From GCA-002708315 sp963676635 (GTDB lineage: Bacteria > Bacteroidota > Bacteroidia > Bacteroidales > F082): DNA of 64,000 nt. The notes beneath the pieces were generated by a model that saw only the letters and a list, made by a program, of their open reading frames with translations, was not told where the DNA came from and ran no database searches. Both the position numbers and the translations under genes were made by a program. Shown piece by piece: positions 42,251 through 49,480 of the stretch; the first letter of the stretch is position 1, and every line of letters starts with the position of its first letter. The stretch covers positions 434,001 to 498,000 of the forward strand of contig OY781105.1 of NCBI GenBank assembly GCA_963676635.1, in the 5' to 3' direction.

Positions 42251-42986
42251 ATTTAGAGGGATTTGGAAATTTTTCTGTAATTACCGACTGCAAGGCCGAT
42301 GTTAGCCCGCGGTTGTTGTAGCTAAGGTAAAGGCGGTTGTGAATCATTGTACGGATAGCACTGATTTCAGTTTCGGGTTTTTCAAATGTAGCCTTAAGTA
42401 TGCCTATATGATAGCGTCTATGATAACCTACCTGATTATGAAACAAGGTATTAATACAATGCCTTTCAGATTCTTTTAATTCAAAGTTTGAGAATATTTC
42501 TTTAAATTCGACAGCTTCAATTGGCTGTGGAATATGAGCATCATAATGATATGTGTGTTTGCCCATTTTTTTAAGATAATTGAAAGTACGGCGCATTCCC
42601 TGCTTCCATGTACCCGACCACCACCATGAAGGTTCATTTTCCAGGTCTGAAATATAAAAAGGTCTTAACTCATATGATTTTGGTTCACGTAAAACCAGGT
42701 GATCATCGCACGACCAAAAAAATGTTGGTGTAATATCCGGGAGCTGTGCTGCAGTAAGAACCTTTAAAATAATATTAGCATCTTTATGATGCAAGAAAGG
42801 ATCACCCTGCTCGATGAAAAGAACATTTTTTTTGTTAACCCAATCAGGTAAATGGTCAGAAATAATGATTACCCTATTTACTGGAAAATTTTCTTCAACA
42901 GAGCGAAGCAAGTAACGAAGCTCGTTATTATCACCCCAGATGCTTTCTGAAGCTTTTAGCGGAATTACAAAATCATATTTTTTCAT
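42237..42986 (-). CDS. Stealth-like glycosyltransferase
   Basis: 249 aa. N-terminal VIPLKASESIWGDNNELRYL with LLRSVEENFPVNRVIIISDH resembles the CR1/CR2 segments of Stealth proteins (sugar-phosphate transferases); WSCDDHLVL would carry the DDx metal/nucleotide site. Soluble. First gene of the terminase operon, with a late promoter 4 bp before the ATG. Could modify host surface sugars or phage proteins. Family call moderate; substrate unknown. Confidence 0.6.
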   Translation of the reverse strand: MKKYDFVIPLKASESIWGDNNELRYLLRSVEENFPVNRVIIISDHLPDWVNKKNVLFIEQGDPFLHHKDANIILKVLTAAQLPDITPTFFWSCDDHLVLREPKSYELRPFYISDLENEPSWWWSGTWKQGMRRTFNYLKKMGKHTYHYDAHIPQPIEAVEFKEIFSNFELKESERHCINTLFHNQVGYHRRYHIGILKATFEKPETEISAIRTMIHNRLYLSYNNRGLTSALQSVITEKFPNPSKYELI

Positions 42987-42990
42987 ATCT

Positions 42991-43025
42991 CAAAGGTTGG
43001 ATTTTGCGCAATTGCGCGAAAGGAC
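42991..43025 (-). promoter_or_regulatory. Phage late promoter, terminase unit
   Basis: Minus strand: GTCCTTTC (43025-43018), 19 bp, AACCTTTG (42998-42991), then 4 bp to the ATG at 42986. The spacer contains the perfect palindrome GCGCAATTGCGC. Confidence 0.75.
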
Positions 43026-43030
43026 AATAA

Positions 43031-43056
43031 AAAAAGCCCCGGGGTCGACCAGGGCT
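43031..43056 (-). terminator. Terminator after the head operon
   Basis: On the minus strand AGCCCTGG, TCGA, CCCCGGGGCT is followed by seven T (43034-43028). It separates the head operon from the terminase operon promoter. Confidence 0.8.
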
Positions 43057-43088
43057 CAATGTGATGAAAACTTTTACAATAATTCAAT

Positions 43089-43766
43089 CTAAGAGGCAGC
43101 AATAAGAGGTATTTCTGCTGTGTAAATTGGGGCCGGACCATTCTGAATTGATTTAATCTGGAAGGTAGCTCCCTTTTCCCCTGACGAGTTAGTTCCTGTT
43201 GAACCGGCAACAGAACTAATAGTAGCAGGCAAGCCTTCTTTAATTCCGAGAACTCTTTTATTTCCGTCGGCTTCAATTACTATAACCACAAACTTTGTTG
43301 TTGGAGCAATGCGTTGAAAGCCTAGAGATGCAGCATCATTTTTCGGGAAGAAAAATTCATAAATTGATTCATAAGCATTTGTGTCCTTACCTTCAATTTT
43401 ATTGTCATCAATTTTTCCAGAATCAGGCGATGCGTAAAGCGCTAGAAAATTTTTTCCCGTTTTACAAACAAATGCTGTATCGATCGTAGCATAATCGCCA
43501 AGATCTGCAGGCGAAGCTACATAACCCGGAATAGTTTCGATATCTTCAACTGGGATATAATATGCTAATAGCCGTGTACCGGCCATGTTATCTTGACCAT
43601 CCTCAAAGTTGAGATCTGCAAATGTTGGCATTGCAAATGCCATTGACATGCCAGTTACAGGATCAAGAAACGAAATGAACAGCATTCCTAACATTACTAT
43701 TGCAATGATATTGAATGATATTTTAAATAATTTTTTCATTTTCCTAAATTTTAAGTGATTAAACAA
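43089..43766 (-). CDS. Head/tail-region beta-domain protein with membrane anchor
   Basis: 225 aa. Hydrophobic N-terminal stretch (about 14-33, ISFNIIAIVMLGMLFISF) and then a beta domain with SGKIDDNKIEGKDTNAYESI, FFFPKND, GLPATISS and QNGPAPIYTAEIPL. The same landmarks recur in the proteins at 46186 and 46896, so these are paralogs. Only this copy has a membrane segment; a start at residue 10 is possible. Position after the major capsid suggests a decoration or tail protein. Confidence 0.55.
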   Translation of the reverse strand: MFNHLKFRKMKKLFKISFNIIAIVMLGMLFISFLDPVTGMSMAFAMPTFADLNFEDGQDNMAGTRLLAYYIPVEDIETIPGYVASPADLGDYATIDTAFVCKTGKNFLALYASPDSGKIDDNKIEGKDTNAYESIYEFFFPKNDAASLGFQRIAPTTKFVVIVIEADGNKRVLGIKEGLPATISSVAGSTGTNSSGEKGATFQIKSIQNGPAPIYTAEIPLIAAS

Positions 43767-43783
43767 GGGCTGCTAAGCAGCCC
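43767..43783 (-). terminator. Hairpin after the major capsid gene
   Basis: GGGCTGC (43767-43773), TAA, GCAGCCC (43777-43783), followed on the minus strand by TTGTTTAA. It lies 16 bp after the capsid stop codon; a partial terminator could lower expression of the next gene. Confidence 0.6.
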
Positions 43784-43799
43784 CGTAAAATTTATTTTA

Positions 43800-44831
43800 C
43801 TAAGCTGCAGAGCTGGAGCTTGCAGACGCACTTGCTGATACACTTGCAGATGATGACGAATCATCTACTTCAGCCTCGTTAGTAAAGAATACATCATTCA
43901 ATGTCCAGAATTGTACACCGTAAGCGGCTGCAAGGTAGAATCCAACAACCTTAGGGTTAATGCCTGTTGTAACAGATACATTTTCTTTGTCAGAAACCAA
44001 GTCAGTAAGAATTGACATATTCCAGTCAACTGTAAGGATGATACGTTTTGTAGAGCCCATACCGGTCAAAGGTTCGAGCGTACATTTTTTTGCAGATCCT
44101 TCAAGGAAGGTTTTTTCAAATTCCTTATTATAAGGCAAATTACCATGTTTGTCCTGGTAATTATCGTTGTACGCGTCCATGATATCATGTGAGATACGAA
44201 GCTTAATATCTTTTCCACGTAACGCTGTATTAATTCTACATGCTGCACGATAGAAAGCTTTGAGTTTATCAACTGCGTTTGTACTGTCGATATCACCGGT
44301 AAGTATCATGTTTTTCTTCTCTACTGAAATATTACCTTCGGAAATTTCAGTATCAATAATTGTGAAGAATCCATCATTAACATCAATTGGTCCTGTGCCT
44401 GATGCGTTACGAACACCCCAAAATGCAGTGATGTTATTAAAATCTTCAGCGGCCTGTTTTGAAATTCCTTCAAGAAAATCTTTTTCAAAGGGGTGGTCCT
44501 TAGGGTTAACACCTTTTTTAAGGATATGACCCATATAGGTTTTGCGATAAACAAGAGGCTCTTCTTCGAGCATTATTTCACCAATTTCAACACGACCTGT
44601 ACGAGGTGTGAGATTAGCTTTGTCGGTTGCAGGATCCCAATCGCGTTTGTAAGGGCGTAAAAGATTTTGGAATCTTAGAGTTGTCATTGTGAACTTATCA
44701 GTAACTCCTGGGATTACGTCAAGTTTATCAAAGACTTCATTTCCCGTAACCGCAATCTTTATTAATCCGGGTTTGAATTTTTCAGCGTACTGCTGAAGTT
44801 TGGTAATGTCTACTGTGTTTGCGTTTGCCAC
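43800..44831 (-). CDS. Major capsid protein
   Basis: 343 aa, GTG start (44831-44829). It follows the protease-scaffold gene by 20 bp, as HK97-type capsids do. Soluble mixed fold; a conserved-looking DKFTMTTLRFQNLLRPYKRD, and late WNMSILTDLVSDKENVSV. The C-terminus is a low-complexity tail of about 18 Ser/Ala/Val residues, which may be an extension for decoration or gluing. Called by position and size; no direct family match claimed. Confidence 0.65.
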   Translation of the reverse strand: MANANTVDITKLQQYAEKFKPGLIKIAVTGNEVFDKLDVIPGVTDKFTMTTLRFQNLLRPYKRDWDPATDKANLTPRTGRVEIGEIMLEEEPLVYRKTYMGHILKKGVNPKDHPFEKDFLEGISKQAAEDFNNITAFWGVRNASGTGPIDVNDGFFTIIDTEISEGNISVEKKNMILTGDIDSTNAVDKLKAFYRAACRINTALRGKDIKLRISHDIMDAYNDNYQDKHGNLPYNKEFEKTFLEGSAKKCTLEPLTGMGSTKRIILTVDWNMSILTDLVSDKENVSVTTGINPKVVGFYLAAAYGVQFWTLNDVFFTNEAEVDDSSSSASVSASASASSSSAA

Positions 44832-44851
44832 GATATTATAATTTTAAGTGA

Positions 44852-46126
44852 TTATTCGGTATTACCCATTTGGCTCAGATTATAGAAGTGTTCAGCTTCA
44901 GGATCTGAAGATTTCACTTCTTTGTCATTGTCACCACCAGCTTGAGTGCCGGTTTCGTCTACGGTTTCTTTGCTGAGTTCTTCGTTTTCAGCAGTTAGGG
45001 TTTCATTTTTGCCAGTCAATTCTTTGTTTGACTCAGTCAGTGTGTTGATTTCGTTACGAAGATCTTCAACTGACTCACCATCTTTTAAGCCCGAATAGGC
45101 TTGAATGGTAGCCAGGTTCTTGCTGTATGCAGTTTGTACAGCTTCAGCCTGTTCTGTGCTCAAGAAGATGCCGCCGTCGGCAACTTCAAGAGATGGAAGT
45201 CCAGCAGCAGTAGCCAGGACTGAGAAATCAGGTTTATTCATATTTTGTGAATTTTGAGAATTTGTATTTGCTTTTTTTTGAGCGTTACCAAGCTTGGCAG
45301 CGCGGGCAATGGCAAAGTCAAGATCGCCAATCGAATCCACCAGTGAACCAACTACCTTTTCAACCTGGAAAATACCACCTTCAAGTTGTTCATCAGTAAT
45401 ATTAGGGCGATTTGTTTTCACACAATCCATGAACATTTTGTCATGAGGATCAAGAATTGTTTTTTGTATAGGTTTATCATTTCCCTTTAATGCCTCTTCA
45501 TATTCTTCATTTTTCTTCCCTGAAGTGGTTGCGTATATTCTGCGATAAACGGTTCCATCTTCAGCAGTATGATTTTGAGGGAGACCTTCGATGGAAATGA
45601 ATGTTCCTATTGATCCAACAAATGATCCCGGTAAGGCAACAATTTCCTTTGCCTTAACTGCTGAAAACAGCCCTGCGCTGTGCATATTGCCATCTACAAA
45701 AGCAACTACAGGTTTTGTTGATTTATCGAAAGCCTCATGTAAAGGGTTAACAGATCCTGACTGACCGCCGCCTGTATCGTAAACTACAACATGAGCAATA
45801 ACTTCAGGTTTTTTGTCGGCGTTAAGAATTGCCTTTGAGATTGTCTTGGTGCCAACCGGGCCACAGGTGGTGTCATATTTCAACATCGGGCCTATTACAC
45901 TATGAACAGCAACTAAACCAGACCTTGATTTGTTTTCACCCCCGGCATTAACATATGATGCTGATTGTAAATCAAATAATTGTGTGTAAGGTTCAATTGA
46001 ATTTTCATCAATTTCAAAATGGATGCCCGACAAAATAGCATCTGCAATCCGGTTATATTGTAAATAATACTGAAGTGATATGCTCCAGCTGTCATTTAAA
46101 ATTGCCCGTACAAGTGAAAAGTTCAT
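44852..46126 (-). CDS. Prohead maturation protease fused to scaffold (S49/ClpP-like)
   Basis: 424 aa. The N-terminal half is an SppA/ClpP-type serine protease: VDGNMHSAGLFSAVKAKEIV (nucleophile Ser) and ALPGSFVGSIGTFISI. The C-terminal half (about 305-410) has no protease motif: a linker (KKANTNSQNSQNMNKPDFSV) then a coiled coil (LRNEINTLTESNKELTGKNE) like a capsid scaffold. Self-cleavage and scaffold digestion during head assembly are expected. Own late promoter upstream. Confidence 0.85.
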   Translation of the reverse strand: MNFSLVRAILNDSWSISLQYYLQYNRIADAILSGIHFEIDENSIEPYTQLFDLQSASYVNAGGENKSRSGLVAVHSVIGPMLKYDTTCGPVGTKTISKAILNADKKPEVIAHVVVYDTGGGQSGSVNPLHEAFDKSTKPVVAFVDGNMHSAGLFSAVKAKEIVALPGSFVGSIGTFISIEGLPQNHTAEDGTVYRRIYATTSGKKNEEYEEALKGNDKPIQKTILDPHDKMFMDCVKTNRPNITDEQLEGGIFQVEKVVGSLVDSIGDLDFAIARAAKLGNAQKKANTNSQNSQNMNKPDFSVLATAAGLPSLEVADGGIFLSTEQAEAVQTAYSKNLATIQAYSGLKDGESVEDLRNEINTLTESNKELTGKNETLTAENEELSKETVDETGTQAGGDNDKEVKSSDPEAEHFYNLSQMGNTE

Positions 46127-46143
46127 TTGCTTAATCTTTGCTA

Positions 46144-46178
46144 CAAGATTAGCAATGAGATGATTCTTGCAAAAGGAC
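46144..46178 (-). promoter_or_regulatory. Phage late promoter, protease-capsid unit
   Basis: Minus strand: GTCCTTTT (46178-46171), 19 bp, TAATCTTG (46151-46144). It ends 17 bp before the ATG at 46126. Confidence 0.75.
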
Positions 46179-46185
46179 TTATTTT

Positions 46186-46896
46186 TCAGGAAATATGTAC
46201 TTCGATAGTTTTATTAATTAGAATGCTCAAGTTATTATATGTATAATGCCAGGTAAAAAGTTTAACGCCGCGATAATAATAATCTTCGGTTAAAGGAAAT
46301 CCTATTGAGTTTGTTTCGCTTACGCGGATTTCATCGTACAACATAGGGTATTTTGACAGGTCGTTGTTATCCCTGTCAAGGTTGAATTTACCCGCGTAAA
46401 TTGGAGCTGGACCTACCTGTATTGAGCGAATTGAAATATCGACACCCTTCGATCCGGAGGTGAGTGTACCTGAAGTGGCTGCAACATTTGAAATTGTTGC
46501 CGGTTGTCCGGGATGAACTCCCATTATTCGCAAATTTCCGTCAGTCTCCTGGATAATAAAAACCCACTTGGTCGCACTCATGCGCATAAAACCAAGTGCA
46601 TTTTTATCGTTTTTCGGGAAGAAAAATGAATAAATAGATTCATAAGTATTTGATGATTTACCCTCGCTCTTATTATCATCGATTTTTCCAGTGTCGGAAG
46701 TAGCGTATATTTTGTAAAATGTTTTGTAAGGCATTGGTATAATATCATCAAAATATACCTGTATTTCATCGCTTTCGGGATTGCCTTTAAATAAGGGGAG
46801 TAGGTAGATGTCAGATAATGGCAAAGCCCAGGCAACAATTGGAGTACCGGATGCATTTTCAATGCTTAAGTCAGGTGTTAGGTCAAAATATTCCAT
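46186..46896 (-). CDS. Paralog of the 43089 beta-domain protein
   Basis: 236 aa. Shares TGKIDDNKSEGKSSNTYESI, FFFPKND, LGFMRM, GQPATISN and QVGPAPIYAGKFNL with the 225-aa protein, with an extra C-terminal 50 residues (YYYRGVKLFTWHYTYNNLSI). Its ATG overlaps the stop of the 163-aa paralog by 1 bp. Probable structural protein; the conserved DDN-EG segment may be a metal or carbohydrate loop. Confidence 0.55.
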   Translation of the reverse strand: MEYFDLTPDLSIENASGTPIVAWALPLSDIYLLPLFKGNPESDEIQVYFDDIIPMPYKTFYKIYATSDTGKIDDNKSEGKSSNTYESIYSFFFPKNDKNALGFMRMSATKWVFIIQETDGNLRIMGVHPGQPATISNVAATSGTLTSGSKGVDISIRSIQVGPAPIYAGKFNLDRDNNDLSKYPMLYDEIRVSETNSIGFPLTEDYYYRGVKLFTWHYTYNNLSILINKTIEVHIS

Positions 46897-47387
46897 TATG
46901 TTGTTGATTGACCAGATGATGAAGGTTTATAAATGGGTGCCGATTTACGGATATTTCCCGAAAATTTGTATGTGTATGACTTCACACCTGATTCTGTTTG
47001 TGTTGTAAAATTATAAGAGAATGTTAATGGCTGTTCATCAGTACCGGCTATACGTTCATTACCATCAGAATCAGAAAAATGAATAATAAACCTGCGATTA
47101 TTCATTGACTCAAATAGTTTATGAAAATCTTCGGAATAAGGTGCAGATCCTTTGAGTAGTGATTCTAAATATTTCCCATTATCTGATGTTTTGGAATTTT
47201 CGCTGTATTCAAGTTTTTCGGCAGATGAATAGCCATCTGCCCAACTGTAATCCGAATTAAGAGATATGTCATCGTTAATTTCATTATTAATTACATACGG
47301 AAATTCGGCAACGCCTTCAACTTCGAGGAATTTAAAAAAAGAGAGCCCTCCCATATTATCAATCGGCGGCTGTGGAAAATTGTTCAT
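46896..47387 (-). CDS. Divergent third member of the beta-domain family
   Basis: 163 aa. The landmarks are weaker but in the same order: KTSDNGKYLESLLKGSAPYS, RRFIIHFSDSDGNERIAGTD, then NIRKSAPIYKPS, matching the DGN-R and APIY positions of its two paralogs. N-terminal half differs. First gene of its unit, with the late promoter box 4 bp before the ATG. Structural role inferred. Confidence 0.5.
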   Translation of the reverse strand: MNNFPQPPIDNMGGLSFFKFLEVEGVAEFPYVINNEINDDISLNSDYSWADGYSSAEKLEYSENSKTSDNGKYLESLLKGSAPYSEDFHKLFESMNNRRFIIHFSDSDGNERIAGTDEQPLTFSYNFTTQTESGVKSYTYKFSGNIRKSAPIYKPSSSGQSTT

Positions 47388-47391
47388 GTTT

Positions 47392-47427
47392 CAAAGATTG
47401 TTTAATTACGACTATTTTTAAAAGGAC
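47392..47427 (-). promoter_or_regulatory. Phage late promoter, beta-domain unit
   Basis: Minus strand: GTCCTTTT (47427-47420), 20 bp, AATCTTTG (47399-47392), then 4 bp to the ATG at 47387. Confidence 0.7.
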
Positions 47428-47452
47428 AAGCTGGTGAAATTGTGCTCTTTTA

Positions 47453-47474
47453 ATGCAATTGCATGAAAAAGGAC
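47453..47474 (-). promoter_or_regulatory. Second GTCCTTTT beside a palindrome
   Basis: GTCCTTTT at 47474-47467 next to the perfect palindrome ATGCAATTGCAT (47453-47464). No -7 box is found at 19 bp, so it may be only the activator site. A related palindrome, GCGCAATTGCGC, lies in the promoter at 42991-43025. Confidence 0.45.
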
Positions 47475-47558
47475 ATTTCTATCATATAATTGATGTATGT
47501 AATTAAATAACACACATATAACATAGTATGTTTTCAGGACTGTTTTATCAAACATTTT

Positions 47559-48023
47559 TTACAGCCTGATAACCATGTAATTACGTTCTTTTCTCCAACG
47601 CTGGTAAGCTTTTATCATGGTTTCCATGCTGCGATCGACCTCCGTTATACCATAATACTTGAGTACAATTTGAATTTCACGTTCAATTGTGGTCTTGTAT
47701 TCGCGCGAAATATTTAGGGTGATCATGTCGTAAATATGATCATCAAACTCCGATTTTATTGTTTGATTAAAAAACAGGATATTCTGCTTTGAAAAATGAA
47801 ATCCTAACCTGGTATAAAAAAATTCTGAAAGGTGAAATTCAACATGGTCGTGAAAATCCTTAAGAGATTCACGTGGTTCCCATTGAGCTTTTTTCTGCAG
47901 AATTTTAATAAGATGAATTCCATAGCTTGTAGTCGATGAAATGTTAATAATCCCCTCCTGGCAATTCGCTCGATGCAAGAGGAATTTCTTCAAATAAGTG
48001 TGCGTAGGCACTGTAATAGTCAT
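47559..48023 (-). CDS. Hypothetical phage protein, possible regulator
   Basis: 154 aa, basic, helical, opening TITVPTHTYLKKFLLHRANC and ending with helices containing EREIQIVLKYYGITEVDRS and an aromatic/basic tail (KAYQRWRKERNYMVIRL). Placed between late and early genes, where a middle/late activator would be expected. No HTH identified with confidence. A candidate for the factor that reads GTCCTTTT. Confidence 0.45.
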   Translation of the reverse strand: MTITVPTHTYLKKFLLHRANCQEGIINISSTTSYGIHLIKILQKKAQWEPRESLKDFHDHVEFHLSEFFYTRLGFHFSKQNILFFNQTIKSEFDDHIYDMITLNISREYKTTIEREIQIVLKYYGITEVDRSMETMIKAYQRWRKERNYMVIRL

Positions 48024-48084
48024 AAGGCGCTGGTGTTATACCAGTATCGTACCAACCGTGCAATACAAAAATACAAAAAAAATG

Positions 48085-48151
48085 CATAACGGTGTATATA
48101 AATCAGCTTGCCACAGGCACAACACTAGCCGCTTTATATACAGCCGTTAGC
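48085..48151 (-). repeat. attC-like inverted repeat, site 2
   Basis: TAACGG (48087-48092) plus TGTATATAAA faces TTTATATACA plus CCGTTA (48144-48149) with one extra unpaired G (48143), as in the extrahelical bases of integron attC sites. It lies just after the stop codon of the 79-aa gene. Confidence 0.4.
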
Positions 48152-48152
48152 T

Positions 48153-48392
48153 TTAATTGCCAGCCAACCCACGTTCTAACCACGAAATTTTCAGTCTTGT
48201 ACAAGTTATTCCGTGACTTAAACAATCAGAAGAATATCTGCTCCAAAGAGCTTCCATTTCTTCAAGTTCTGTTTTTAGGTATTTAATCGCTTCATGAACT
48301 GAACCATGTTCTTTTACATCGTTTTCAGCCCTTTCTTTTACTAGGTATCTTTTCTCTTCTCTATTCATATCATTAAGTTTAAAATCCATCAA
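48153..48392 (-). CDS. Small helical protein between attC-like repeats
   Basis: 79 aa (or 71 from the second Met, MNREEKRYLVKE). Charged, helical N-terminal two-thirds (HGSVHEAIKYLKTELEEMEA), then SHGITCTRLKISWLERGL. Soluble, not recognised. Both flanks carry attC-like inverted repeats, so it may have arrived as a gene cassette. Its stop codon directly precedes one repeat. Confidence 0.5.
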   Translation of the reverse strand: MMDFKLNDMNREEKRYLVKERAENDVKEHGSVHEAIKYLKTELEEMEALWSRYSSDCLSHGITCTRLKISWLERGLAGN

Positions 48393-48401
48393 GGTAACTA
48401 A

Positions 48402-48457
48402 AAGCTAACAATATGTAACAGGCATTAAAACGACCTGTTACACTCACCGTTATGTGC
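48402..48457 (-). repeat. attC-like inverted repeat, site 1
   Basis: TGTAACAGG (48414-48422) faces CCTGTTACA (48434-48442), enclosed by TAAC (48406-48409) and GTTA (48449-48452). The TAA stop of the 116-aa gene lies inside GTTA on the other strand, as is common for cassettes. Confidence 0.35.
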
Positions 48458-48800
48458 AAGCAGCCCTCACACAGTCAATAACAACAGTTTTTAGTCTCAT
48501 TTCGTAATGCTCGGTATCTGGCTGAGTGGTTGCATAAACTTTTTTGATGTTTAGTAGCTTGCGATTTACAAGGCTTCTAATCATAGGTTCTGAAATATCG
48601 TATTGGTTATTCTTTTCATCATCGCTAATATGTTGCTCCTGCTTCATATTGCTAAGGTCTTGAAACACGTAAATGTGGTGGTTATTAAGCAAAAGTTTAA
48701 GCACTTCAATTTGTTTCCGCCCAATGCCAGCACATAACATCGGCTCATAATGCATAGCCTCAGTTCCGTGTGATTTGTAAGTGAAGTATATACTACTCAT
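48450..48800 (-). CDS. Hypothetical phage protein
   Basis: 116 aa. The N-terminal part (SIYFTYKSHGTEAMHYEPML) and middle look like a winged-helix-type fold (GIGRKQIEVLKLLLNNHHIY, IRSLVNRKLLNIKKVY), but the match is loose. The C-terminus VVIDCVRAACT ends in the attC-like repeat. It overlaps the 75-aa gene by 4 bp. Confidence 0.5.
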   Translation of the reverse strand: MSSIYFTYKSHGTEAMHYEPMLCAGIGRKQIEVLKLLLNNHHIYVFQDLSNMKQEQHISDDEKNNQYDISEPMIRSLVNRKLLNIKKVYATTQPDTEHYEMRLKTVVIDCVRAACT

Positions 48801-49024
48801 ATTTGCCTTGCTGTAATTTCTTTATAAAATTCTATTAAATGATTATATTTCGCGCTGCATACGGAGCAGTTAGAATGTTCGCATGTTGTTAGGTGTTCAA
48901 TAGCTTTTTCATAAAACCGCCTTGGTTCATTAATTGTTATACATCCCATAATTTTAACCGGATCCTCCGGAAGCGGATGGGTGTTGAAGTAGTTAATTAT
49001 TTCGTGGAGTTCAACGTGTTTCAT
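48797..49024 (-). CDS. Cys-rich small protein, probable zinc-binding
   Basis: 75 aa. CEHSNCSVCSAKYNHLIEFY has Cys and His spaced like a zinc site. Helical N-terminus (VELHEIINYFNTHPLPEDP). Part of a packed run of small genes (ATGA overlap on one side, 14-bp overlap on the other). Function unknown. Confidence 0.55.
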   Translation of the reverse strand: MKHVELHEIINYFNTHPLPEDPVKIMGCITINEPRRFYEKAIEHLTTCEHSNCSVCSAKYNHLIEFYKEITARQI

Positions 49025-49211
49025 AGGGATGATATTTGCGTTTGAAGTTTAAAATATTATGATCAGTTGTCACGTGATGAGTGGTGATATACCCGTCAGT
49101 AATTGAAAATGATTCTTCCATGTATGTAGTTTTATCATCTTTTCCAACCATTTCGATTACTGTGAAACAAGCTTCAGGTGAATAGGTTATTATTTTTCTA
49201 TTGAATTTCAT
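49011..49211 (-). CDS. Small beta-rich protein, unknown
   Basis: 66 aa (ITYSPEACFTVIEMVGKDDK, TDGYITTHHVTTDHNI). Beta strands and a His-rich middle. It is the first gene of the small-gene run before the repeat-rich gap. No family recognised. Confidence 0.5.
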   Translation of the reverse strand: MKFNRKIITYSPEACFTVIEMVGKDDKTTYMEESFSITDGYITTHHVTTDHNILNFKRKYHPYETR

Positions 49212-49230
49212 ATTTACAATGTCAATTCTA

Positions 49231-49416
49231 CTTACTACATACTACATTAATGTAATCAACAGTAACAGAGTTATTAAAGCACATTAATTGTGTAGTAACC
49301 TCCTTTTGTAGTAGGTTGTAGTAAGCTTGTAGTAAGCTGAAGATTTTTTAAATACTTACTACGCTTATGTGTTTATATGTTAATGTATTACGCAATACTG
49401 TAGCAAGGTAGTAACC
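49231..49416. repeat. Iteron-like GTAGTAA array, possible origin or operator
   Basis: The 269-bp gap 49212-49480 holds repeated GTAGTA / TACTAC cores: 49232-49238, 49241-49245, 49292-49298, 49308-49314, a perfect 11-bp tandem TTGTAGTAAGC at 49316-49326 and 49327-49337, inverted copies near 49353-49363, and 49407-49416. It sits next to the VapE-type and DnaB genes. Nothing else is visible in the gap. Confidence 0.5.
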
Positions 49417-49480
49417 TATACAGTTATGTTTGGTTTCTTTAAAGTGATTTATATTTATTTTAAAAAATATATACATAGTA

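Noticed and set aside
42983..43276. 97-codon minus-strand frame
   Set aside because: Lies in another frame of the 225-aa gene and over a terminator; no plausible sequence.
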